This document shows, piece by piece, positions 1 through 5,854 of a DNA stretch of 13,790 nucleotides (position 1 is the stretch's first letter; every line of letters starts with the position of its first letter). A program made the position numbers and the translations under genes. The notes below the pieces were generated by a model. The model made no database searches. It was not told the DNA's origin and saw only the letters and a program-made list of their open reading frames with translations. This DNA is from an uncultured Flavobacteriales bacterium (GTDB taxonomy: Bacteria > Bacteroidota > Bacteroidia > Flavobacteriales > UBA1820), in contig CABSLV010000044.1 of the NCBI GenBank assembly GCA_902478645.1, positions 1-13,790 on the forward strand. Reading direction: 5' to 3'.

Positions 1-1
1 C

Positions 2-1363
2 CGCACCAAGGGCGGTATGATCGTCGATGTATTCGGCATCGAGGCCTTCCTGCCCGGCTCGCAGATCGACGTGAAACCGATCCGCGATTACGATCAGTTC
101 GTGGAAAAGACCATGGAGTTCAAGATCGTCAAGATAAACAACGACTTCAAGAACGTGGTGATCTCTCACAAGGCACTCATCGAGGCCGACCTCGAGGAGC
201 AGAAGAAGGAGATCGTCTCCAAGCTCGAAAAGGGTCAGGTGCTCGAAGGAACGGTCAAGAACATCACCTCGTACGGCGTATTCGTCGATCTGGGCGGTGT
301 AGACGGACTGATCCACATCACCGACCTGTCGTGGAGCCGTATCAACCACCCCTCGGAAGTGGTGCAGCTCGACCAGAAGATCAATGTGGTGATCCTGGAC
401 TTCGACGAGGACAAGACCCGCATCCAGCTCGGTCTCAAGCAGCTCCAGGCTCATCCTTGGGATGCGTTGAGCGAAACCTACAAGGTAGGCGACAAGGTGA
501 AAGGAAAGGTAGTCGTGCTGGCCGATTACGGTGCATTCGTAGAAGTGATGCCCGGTGTGGAAGGCCTTATCCACGTGTCCGAAATGTCCTGGTCCACGCA
601 TCTGCGCAGCGCACAGGATTTCGTCAAGGTGGGCGATGAGGTAGAGGCTGTCATCCTGACGCTGGACCGCGAGGAGCGCAAGATGTCTCTGGGCATGAAG
701 CAGCTCACCCCCGATCCTTGGGCAAACATTGCGGAGAAATACCCCGTAGGCTCGCGTCAGACCGGTACGGTGCGCAACTTCACCAACTTCGGCGTATTCG
801 TCGAACTGGAGGAAGGCATCGACGGACTGGTGTACATCTCCGATCTTTCCTGGACCAAGAAGATCAAACATCCTTCCGAATTCTGCAAGATCGGCGACAA
901 GATGGACGTTGTCGTGCTGGAACTCGATACCGAAGCACGCCGCCTGTCCCTGGGCCACAAACAGACCACCGAGAATCCTTGGGATGTCTATGAGAAGACC
1001 TTTGCCGTAGGCTCGCTGCACAAGGGCGTAGTTCGCGAGGTGTTCGAGAAGGGCGCCACGGTAGGCTTCGAAGGCAACGAAGGCCTGGAAGCATTCTGCC
1101 CGCCGCGTCATCTGGTCAAGGAAGACTGTTCGACCCTTGTCAAAGGCGAGGAAGCCGAGTTCAAGGTGATCGAATTCAACAAGGAGTTCAAACGTATCGT
1201 CGTATCGCACACCGCTACGTTCAAGGCCGAGGAAGAACGCCCCGCCCGCGAATCCAAGAAGGCTGCGTCGGCTCCCGTAGAACAGGCTCCCGAGATCAAG
1301 TCCACCCTGGGCGATCTCGATGCGCTGGTTGAACTCAAGAAGAAGATGGAAGAGGGCAAGTAA
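2..1363 (+). CDS. rpsA: 30S ribosomal protein S1, 3' part (5' end outside window)
   Basis: S1 is the large RNA-binding ribosomal protein that helps mRNA reach the 30S subunit. The frame is open to the left edge (reading R-T-K-G-G before the first Met at base 17), so that Met is internal and the true start lies outside the window. Visible parts are the end of S1 domain 2 (FGIEAFLPGSQ), then four S1 OB-fold repeats at about bases 230-442, 485-703, 746-964 and 1007-1222. The first three of these carry the GVFV/GAFV...GLIH/GLVY...SW core. The last is more divergent (GATVGFEGNEGLEAF), as is normal for the final S1 domain. A charged, Ala/Lys-rich tail ends in KKKMEEGK. About 454 codons are seen, and the full protein probably has six S1 domains. 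A strong terminator follows 28 bases after the stop codon. The identification is secure. Confidence 0.97.
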   Translation, partial: RTKGGMIVDVFGIEAFLPGSQIDVKPIRDYDQFVEKTMEFKIVKINNDFKNVVISHKALIEADLEEQKKEIVSKLEKGQVLEGTVKNITSYGVFVDLGGVDGLIHITDLSWSRINHPSEVVQLDQKINVVILDFDEDKTRIQLGLKQLQAHPWDALSETYKVGDKVKGKVVVLADYGAFVEVMPGVEGLIHVSEMSWSTHLRSAQDFVKVGDEVEAVILTLDREERKMSLGMKQLTPDPWANIAEKYPVGSRQTGTVRNFTNFGVFVELEEGIDGLVYISDLSWTKKIKHPSEFCKIGDKMDVVVLELDTEARRLSLGHKQTTENPWDVYEKTFAVGSLHKGVVREVFEKGATVGFEGNEGLEAFCPPRHLVKEDCSTLVKGEEAEFKVIEFNKEFKRIVVSHTATFKAEEERPARESKKAASAPVEQAPEIKSTLGDLDALVELKKKMEEGK

Positions 1364-1391
1364 TCACTCTCTTTCTCCGATAAAACCGGTA

Positions 1392-1429
1392 CGCCCGGCC
1401 TGGAATTTCCAGGCCGGGCGTTTTTTTTT
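1392..1429 (+). terminator. Rho-independent terminator of rpsA
   Basis: A perfect 12-bp GC-rich stem (1392-1403 with 1409-1420) can extend by two A-T pairs around the AATTT loop. It is followed directly by nine T residues (1421-1429). This is a textbook intrinsic terminator for rpsA, placed between two convergent genes. On the minus strand the hairpin is not followed by a T run, so it probably acts mainly on rpsA. Confidence 0.93.
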
Positions 1430-1440
1430 GTAGAGTTAGG

Positions 1441-1495
1441 AAAGGGAAAAAAGGGGGCGTCCGCCTTCCGCAACGGATACGGTGGTGCGAAGGAC
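1441..1495 (-). terminator. Possible terminator of mvaA
   Basis: Read on the minus strand after the mvaA stop, the segment 1495-1459 can form a bulged hairpin (GTCC-TTC-GCA against TGCG-GAAGGC-GGAC). It is followed by GCCCCCTTTTTTCCC. The stem is imperfect but the T run is well placed. The position 11 bases past the stop codon supports a role as the mvaA terminator. Confidence 0.4.
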
Positions 1496-1505
1496 GGGGA
1501 GGGAA

Positions 1506-2819
1506 TTATTGGTCGGACTTCGGCGGGTTTTTCAAAAAGTCCTCCACCGTCCGGTGGCTCACAGTCCGATCGGCAAAGTAGGCCTGGGCGGCGCGCATCT
1601 GCTCGTCGGTTGCCCCGAGCGAACGCAGGATGTTGCCCAGGTGCATTTTCATGTGTCCCCGCTGGATACCGGAGGTAATGAGCGCGCGTACGGCCGAGAA
1701 GTTTTGTGCCAGTCCCACACAGGCGGCCACTTGCATCAATTCTTCGGCACTGGGGTGTCCCAGAATGTCCATGGCTACGGCCGAGAGCGGGTGCAGGCGG
1801 GTGAGTCCGCCGACAGTGCCCACGGCGATCGGCAGGTCGATCGAGAAACGGAATCTCCCGTCCTCGACCCGGGCCTGGGTGAGCGAAGCATGCCTTCCCG
1901 AGCGGGCTGCATAGGCGTGGGCGCAGGCTTCCACCGCCCGGAAATCGTTGCCTGTGGCCAGGATTACGCCGTCCACGCCGTTCATGATGCCTTTGTTATG
2001 CGTAACGGCTCGTGAAACCGACAGGGAGGCGATGTGTACCGCAGCGACGAAACGCCGGCAGAAATCCTCGCCCGAAAAACCGTCAATGGCCATCTCTTCC
2101 ACCGGGCATTCGAGGACGGCTTCGGTCCGGCAGTCGGGGGTGTAGTTGGACAGGATGCTCATCAGGATTTCCAGACGGCCCGGCAGCGAATGCGCTTCGG
2201 CAAGGGCCCTAAAGCGCGATGCGATGGCCTCCAGCACGCTGTTGATGAAGTTGGCTCCCATCGAGTCCCGCGTGTCGGCCGAGAGGTCTATCTGGTAATA
2301 GCCGTCCATCCGGTCGGTGCAGTCCTTCAGTTCCAGGGAAGTGATGCCGCCGCCCCGGGCGCGCATTTTTTCCGTCAGCGGTTCGGTGGCTTCGAACAGT
2401 TGCGGGCGTATGCGGAGGAAAAATTCGGAGAGGGTTTCCGGTTTTCCTTCGGTGTAGAGCAGGTGGACCTGTCCTTTCTTGACGGCCGAAAGGGTGCGGG
2501 CCGAAAAGCCTCCCCGTTCGGCCCAGAAGGCGGCCGATTTGGACAGGGCGGCTACCACGGAACTCTCCTCGATGACCATCGGCACGGCATACATCCGCCC
2601 GTTGATCCGAAAGTTGGGGGCAATGCAGAACGGCAGGTAGTAGTTGGCCAGGGTGTTTTCGGCAAAGCCTTCGTGCAGAGCCTCCAAATCCGGGTCGGCG
2701 TGCAGGTAGTTGTGGAGGGTTCGGGCGGCCTGCTGCGGATCGGAGGAGAAGGCATCCAGGATGCGGCGGGTCTTTTCCTCCCGGGAGAGTTTTGAAAAAC
2801 CTTTGAGAATGTCGTTCAT
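1506..2819 (-). CDS. mvaA: Class II hydroxymethylglutaryl-CoA reductase
   Basis: This enzyme interconverts HMG-CoA plus NAD(P)H and mevalonate plus CoA. In bacteria it can serve the biosynthetic mevalonate route to isoprenoids or mevalonate breakdown. The protein is 437 aa, typical of soluble class II enzymes, with no membrane anchor. Catalytic landmarks are visible: Glu84/Glu85 in IEESSVVAA, DSMGAN at 185-190, Lys276 in THNKGIMNG, Asp292 in ATGNDFRAVEA, the glycine-rich AVGTVGG at 332-338, and His389 in IQRGHM near the C terminus. I chose the ATG at 2819 over an in-frame Met at 2855, because the latter lies inside the -7 box of a good promoter and 2819 gives a leader of about 30 bases. The gene is monocistronic, convergent with rpsA and divergent from the HU gene. 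No other mevalonate-pathway gene is in the window. The NADH/NADPH preference cannot be read from sequence here. Confidence 0.93.
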   Translation of the reverse strand: MNDILKGFSKLSREEKTRRILDAFSSDPQQAARTLHNYLHADPDLEALHEGFAENTLANYYLPFCIAPNFRINGRMYAVPMVIEESSVVAALSKSAAFWAERGGFSARTLSAVKKGQVHLLYTEGKPETLSEFFLRIRPQLFEATEPLTEKMRARGGGITSLELKDCTDRMDGYYQIDLSADTRDSMGANFINSVLEAIASRFRALAEAHSLPGRLEILMSILSNYTPDCRTEAVLECPVEEMAIDGFSGEDFCRRFVAAVHIASLSVSRAVTHNKGIMNGVDGVILATGNDFRAVEACAHAYAARSGRHASLTQARVEDGRFRFSIDLPIAVGTVGGLTRLHPLSAVAMDILGHPSAEELMQVAACVGLAQNFSAVRALITSGIQRGHMKMHLGNILRSLGATDEQMRAAQAYFADRTVSHRTVEDFLKNPPKSDQ

Positions 2820-2852
2820 CGGGATCGGATATGCGGTTGATTTACAAGAATA

Positions 2853-2881
2853 CAAAGATAGCTTTTTTGGGGATAGGGCAA
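2853..2881 (-). promoter_or_regulatory. Promoter of mvaA (Bacteroidota type)
   Basis: On the minus strand there is TTG (2881-2879), an 18-bp spacer, then TATCTTTG (2860-2853), which matches the Bacteroidota -7 consensus TAnnTTTG exactly. The predicted transcription start is near 2848, giving a leader of about 30 bases before the ATG at 2819. Confidence 0.65.
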
Positions 2882-2963
2882 GGCCTTTGGAAAGGTCCCC
2901 GGGGAGGGGTAACGACGTAATTTACAGCGGGTAAAAAAACAATGTTAATATCTTTTGTTTTGC

Positions 2964-2994
2964 TTTGTGTACACATCAGAAAATCATATATTTG
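2964..2994 (+). promoter_or_regulatory. Promoter of the HU gene (Bacteroidota type)
   Basis: TTTG (2964-2967), a 19-bp spacer and TATATTTG (2987-2994) match both the -33 and -7 boxes of the Bacteroidota primary sigma factor consensus. This is the best promoter in the window. The predicted start is near 2998, giving a leader of about 45 bases. The strength fits a highly expressed nucleoid protein. Confidence 0.8.
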
Positions 2995-3043
2995 CACCAC
3001 CAATTACGTAACGGTCAATCATTAATCCTAAAATATACCCAAA

Positions 3044-3334
3044 ATGACAAAAGCAGATATCGTATCCAACATTTCGGAGGCGAAAGGCGTGGAAAAAGCC
3101 GAGGTACAGGCTGTGGTCGAGGCTTTTATGGAAGAGGTGAAGAATTCTCTCGAAAGCGGAAAGAACGTTTATCTCCGCGGTTTCGGCAGCTTCATCATCA
3201 AGCGCCGTGCAGAGAAAACCGGTCGCAATATCTCCAAGAACACCACGATCAAGATCCCGGCACACAATATCCCGGCTTTCAAGCCTTCCAAGATGTTCGT
3301 GGAGTCGGTCAAGAAGTCGGTCAAGACCAAATAA
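3044..3334 (+). CDS. HU-family DNA-binding protein
   Basis: HU proteins are small dimeric nucleoid proteins that bend and compact DNA. This one is 96 aa against the usual 90. It has the helical N-terminal half (MTKADIVSNI..., residues 1-40), the signature RGFGSF at 45-50, and the DNA-binding arm to about residue 84 (RRAEKTGRN...IKIPAHNIPAFKPSK). The arm position that is an intercalating proline in most HU/IHF proteins (GRNP) is Ile63 here (GRNI). The C terminus has a short Lys-rich extension (KKSVKTK). The start is supported by the strong promoter 50 bases upstream. Downstream, at a 77-base gap, lies a tiny basic gene that may be co-transcribed. Family assignment is certain. Which paralogue it is cannot be decided from this window. 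Confidence 0.95.
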   Translation: MTKADIVSNISEAKGVEKAEVQAVVEAFMEEVKNSLESGKNVYLRGFGSFIIKRRAEKTGRNISKNTTIKIPAHNIPAFKPSKMFVESVKKSVKTK

Positions 3335-3411
3335 CCCTCGACAACAGATACCTCCTGCCCGGCAGGGGGCTCTAAACATAGAGTGATTAACCTTTTAATA
3401 TCAGTAGACCT

Positions 3412-3501
3412 ATGCCTAGCGGTAAGAAACGTAAAAGACATAAAGTAGCTACGCACAAGCGTAAGAAACGGAGAAGACTCAACCGCCACAAAAAGAAATA
3501 A
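3412..3501 (+). CDS. 29-aa Lys/Arg-rich protein, probable small ribosomal protein (AURKAIP1/COX24-domain-like)
   Basis: An ATG at 3412 opens a 29-residue frame starting MPSGKKRKRHK and ending NRHKKK before TAA. By my count 18 of 29 residues are Lys, Arg or His. From memory, near-identical short proteins are conserved across Bacteroidota and annotated as hypothetical or AURKAIP1/COX24-domain proteins. That domain occurs in the mitochondrial small-subunit protein mS38, and similar tiny basic proteins (bTHX, bS22) bind rRNA. A role as a ribosomal or rRNA-binding peptide is therefore likely but inferred. It sits between the HU gene (77-base gap, no convincing terminator) and a strong terminator 52 bases after its stop. 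It is probably read from the HU promoter, because I see no TAnnTTTG box directly upstream. The length is below common gene-finder cut-offs. Confidence 0.8.
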   Translation: MPSGKKRKRHKVATHKRKKRRRLNRHKKK

Positions 3502-3553
3502 TTCGTATTTCTTTTGCGAACGGCCTGCGGGCTACGGCAGGAAAGTCGGCAAT

Positions 3554-3592
3554 AGCATCCTTAAGGCGTTAAGGATGCTTTTGCACTTTTTT
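3554..3592 (+). terminator. Intrinsic terminator after the HU / 29-aa gene unit
   Basis: An 11-bp perfect stem AGCATCCTTAA (3554-3564) pairs with TTAAGGATGCT (3569-3579) around a GGCG loop. It is followed by a T-rich run interrupted once (TTTTGCACTTTTTT, 3579-3592). It closes the HU and small basic protein transcript before rng. Confidence 0.85.
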
Positions 3593-3692
3593 GGGTAGCC
3601 GTATCGGCAGGCAGGCGAGCAGAGCATTCCTACAATCCAACGGACGGATCTTTCGGGATACGTTCGGTAACATTTCCAAACAATGATTTGTT

Positions 3693-5234
3693 GTGAGCAC
3701 TGAACTTATTATCAATTCAAAGCCGTCCGAGGTAGACATCGCCATCCTGGAAGACGGGAAGTTGATGGAGTACCAGACCCAGACTTCCCAGAACGACTTC
3801 GCGGTAGGGGACATCTATCTCGGGAAAGTGCGCAAGATAATCCCCGGGCTCAACTCGGCGTTTATCGACATCGGGCATCCCAAGGATGCCTTCCTGCACT
3901 ACAACGACCTGGGGCCTCAGGTCAAGTCACTGCTCAAATACATTAGGAACACACAATCCGGCGGCCAACAGGCTGCCATGCTCGATCGGTTCAAAGCCGA
4001 AGGCAATATCACCAAAGACGGGAAGATTGCCGATGTCCTCACCCAGGGAATGCCCATCCTGGTTCAGATCACCAAAGAGGCCATCTCGACCAAAGGACCC
4101 CGACTGACCTCCGAACTGTCCATCCCCGGGCGGATGTTGGTCCTGGTGCCTTTCAATGAAAAAGTAGCCATCTCGCAGAAGATCCGTCGCAAGGACGAAC
4201 GGGATAGGCTTCGTATGGTTCTGGAAGGTATGCGTCCGAAGGGTTTCGGACTCATCGCCCGGACCAATTCGATGGGCAAGTCGGCCGAAGAACTCAAGGC
4301 CGATCTCGACACCTTGGTCAAGAAATGGGAAACGATGTACGCCCATTTGAAGAAAGAAAAGACCAAAGCCCGGGTGCTTTCCGAGGAGGACCGCGTGAGC
4401 GGTATCCTCCGCGATCTGTTCAACGATTCGTTCTCCTCGATCGTGGTGGACGACGAATCGCTCTTCCTGGAGATCGTCTCGACCCTCGATACCATCGCTC
4501 CGGGCCGGGACAAGATCGTCAAGATGCACACGGACAAGGTGCCGGTGTTTGAAAAATACGGCGTTGACCGCCAGATCAAAACCTCGTTCGGGCGCAGCGT
4601 GCCGATGACCAAAGGCGCCTATTTGGTGATCGAACACACCGAAGCCCTGCACGTGATCGACGTGAACAGCGGAAACCGCCTCAATGCCAAGGAAAACCAG
4701 GAAAACAATTCTCTGGAAGTCAATCTGGTGGCAGCCAAGGAGATCGCCCGTCAGTTGCGGTTGCGTGACATGGGCGGCATCATCGTGGTGGATTTCATCG
4801 ACATGGTCAAGAGCGAGCACCGCAAAGCGCTCTACGAAAAGCTGTGCGAGTTCATGAAGGCTGATCGGGCCCGCCACAAGGTGCTGCCTCCCAGCAAGTT
4901 CGGGCTGGTACAGATTACCCGTCAGCGGGTACGTCCGGCCACCGACATCGAGACTTCGGAACCCGATCCGGAAGGAGCCGGGACGATCCACGCCCCGATC
5001 AACATCCTGGGTGAGATCGCCGACAGCATCGAACAGTTGGCCAAAGCGGGTTACCATGGCATCTCGTTGCACACGCATCCGTTCGTGGCGGCGTACCTGA
5101 CCAAGGGTCTTCCTTCGCCGCGCCTGTCCTGGCTGTTCAAGTACAAGCGGTGGATCCGGATCGTTCCGCGCGATGCCTACCGGTATCTCCAGTACCGCTT
5201 TTTCGATCGGGACAGAAAGATGATCAAATTGTGA
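3693..5234 (+). CDS. rng: Rne/Rng (RNase E/G) family endoribonuclease
   Basis: RNase E/G enzymes cut single-stranded RNA in rRNA maturation and mRNA decay. The protein has 513 aa, the compact RNase G-like size. The start is GTG; an in-frame TGA lies at 3684-3686, and the sequence MSTELIINSKPSEVDIAILEDG aligns with family N termini. An interrupted S1 domain spans about 36-130 (GDIYLGKVRKIIPGLNSAFIDIG). The catalytic DNase I-like region holds VIDVNSGN (Asp323, Asn325) and GGIIVVDFIDM (Asp367), equivalent to the metal ligands Asp303 and Asp346 of E. coli RNase E. The zinc-link motif CPxCxGxG, expected after ITRQRVRP, is absent; residues 422-431 read SEPDPEGAGT, and the protein has one Cys in total (385). 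The C terminus (RYLQYRFFDRD) looks complete. There is no long unstructured degradosome scaffold. It is monocistronic between two terminators. Confidence 0.93.
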   Translation: MSTELIINSKPSEVDIAILEDGKLMEYQTQTSQNDFAVGDIYLGKVRKIIPGLNSAFIDIGHPKDAFLHYNDLGPQVKSLLKYIRNTQSGGQQAAMLDRFKAEGNITKDGKIADVLTQGMPILVQITKEAISTKGPRLTSELSIPGRMLVLVPFNEKVAISQKIRRKDERDRLRMVLEGMRPKGFGLIARTNSMGKSAEELKADLDTLVKKWETMYAHLKKEKTKARVLSEEDRVSGILRDLFNDSFSSIVVDDESLFLEIVSTLDTIAPGRDKIVKMHTDKVPVFEKYGVDRQIKTSFGRSVPMTKGAYLVIEHTEALHVIDVNSGNRLNAKENQENNSLEVNLVAAKEIARQLRLRDMGGIIVVDFIDMVKSEHRKALYEKLCEFMKADRARHKVLPPSKFGLVQITRQRVRPATDIETSEPDPEGAGTIHAPINILGEIADSIEQLAKAGYHGISLHTHPFVAAYLTKGLPSPRLSWLFKYKRWIRIVPRDAYRYLQYRFFDRDRKMIKL

Positions 5235-5263
5235 GTTCCTTTTTTTGAGTTGAAAAAAAATAG

Positions 5264-5296
5264 CCCCCGGCATTAGGAATATGTCGGGGGTTTCTT
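5264..5296 (+). terminator. Terminator of rng
   Basis: An A8 run (5253-5260) precedes a 10-bp stem (5264-5273 with 5281-5290, one G-U pair) with a 7-base loop, followed by TTTCTTTACATTTG. The T tract runs straight into the -7 box of the next gene. Confidence 0.8.
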
Positions 5297-5304
5297 TACA
5301 TTTG
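5297..5304 (+). promoter_or_regulatory. -7 box of the outer-membrane protein gene
   Basis: TACATTTG matches TAnnTTTG and lies 31 bases before the ATG at 5336. The matching -33 region would fall in the loop and 3' arm of the rng terminator, and I see no clear TTTG there. The promoter is therefore plausible but incomplete. Confidence 0.5.
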
Positions 5305-5335
5305 TATAGAATTGTATAACCAAAATAAAAGAATC

Positions 5336-5785
5336 ATGAAAAAAGGTCTGTTTGTGGTGCTGTTTGCCTTGTTGGCCGGGATGACGGTCAATGCACAGGC
5401 ATTTCAAGGTAAGGGAAGTTCCCAACTCAGCGTGGGGATCACTTCCGGGTTCAATACCTATGACATACTCGGTATTCAGGGTAATTACGATTATGGCGTA
5501 GCCGATTTTATCTCGGTGGGCGGCCAGGTAAACCTGCTTTTTGACGATGATTTCAAGATGTATGTCGGCCCCCGTGCCAACTTTCACCTGCTCAATGCCA
5601 TCACGCCTTCCAAGACAGGACCGTTTGACGTGTATTTGAGTGCCACGATGGGAGTACAGTTCGGAGGAAAGACCAAATTTACCGGTGGCGGATATTTGGG
5701 CGCTTCGTACGACATTACCAGCCACATTGCTGTAAAACTTGAAGCAGGTTCGAACGTAATGGCCGGCGTGCTGTTCCGTTTGTAA
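5336..5785 (+). CDS. Small outer-membrane beta-barrel protein
   Basis: A 149-aa protein with a clear signal peptide (MKKGLFVVLFALLAGMTVNA, cleavage near Ala20 or Ala22). The mature part has alternating hydrophobic and polar stretches rich in Gly, Tyr and Phe (SVGITSGFNTYDILGIQGNYDYG, VGGQVNLLF, MYVGPRANFHLL, DVYLSATMGVQFG, FTGGGYLGASYDI, AVKLEAGSNVMAGVLFRL). It ends Phe-Arg-Leu, consistent with a short barrel of about eight strands. I chose the ATG at 5336 because a TTG start at 5312 would place polar residues before the signal peptide. The specific function is unknown; it resembles many small Bacteroidota outer-membrane proteins of the OmpW/OmpX or porin-family class. It stands alone between the rng terminator and a large bidirectional terminator. 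Confidence 0.85.
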   Translation: MKKGLFVVLFALLAGMTVNAQAFQGKGSSQLSVGITSGFNTYDILGIQGNYDYGVADFISVGGQVNLLFDDDFKMYVGPRANFHLLNAITPSKTGPFDVYLSATMGVQFGGKTKFTGGGYLGASYDITSHIAVKLEAGSNVMAGVLFRL

Positions 5786-5794
5786 GTCCCGCTT

Positions 5795-5853
5795 CGGGCA
5801 ATCGACAAAAAAACTCCGTGCCATCGGCACGGAGTTTTTTTGTCGATTGCCCG
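5795..5853. terminator. Bidirectional terminator, perfect 28-bp inverted repeat
   Basis: Arms 5795-5822 and 5826-5853 are perfectly complementary over 28 bp around a 3-base loop (ATC). The inner GC-rich stem is ACTCCGTGCC. It is flanked on one side by A7 (5807-5813) and on the other by T7 (5835-5841), so each strand reads stem then T run. The repeat begins 9 bases after the outer-membrane protein stop and ends 1 base before the creD stop codon. It therefore serves both convergent genes. Confidence 0.92.
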
Positions 5854-5854
5854 A

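Noticed and set aside
2034..2795. 253-codon + strand frame opposite mvaA
   Set aside because: mvaA on the minus strand shows all catalytic motifs of class II HMG-CoA reductase, so the overlapping frame is a shadow.
3351..3369. Hairpin CCTCCTGCC/GGCAGGGGG just after the HU gene
   Set aside because: It has almost no loop and no T run, so it is not a convincing terminator. At most it is an RNA 3'-end or attenuation element.
3927..5273. 448-codon minus-strand open frame opposite rng
   Set aside because: It covers an intact, clearly identified RNase E/G gene. The product matches no family I know and is rich in His/Asp/Gln patterns typical of reverse-strand shadows in GC-rich DNA.
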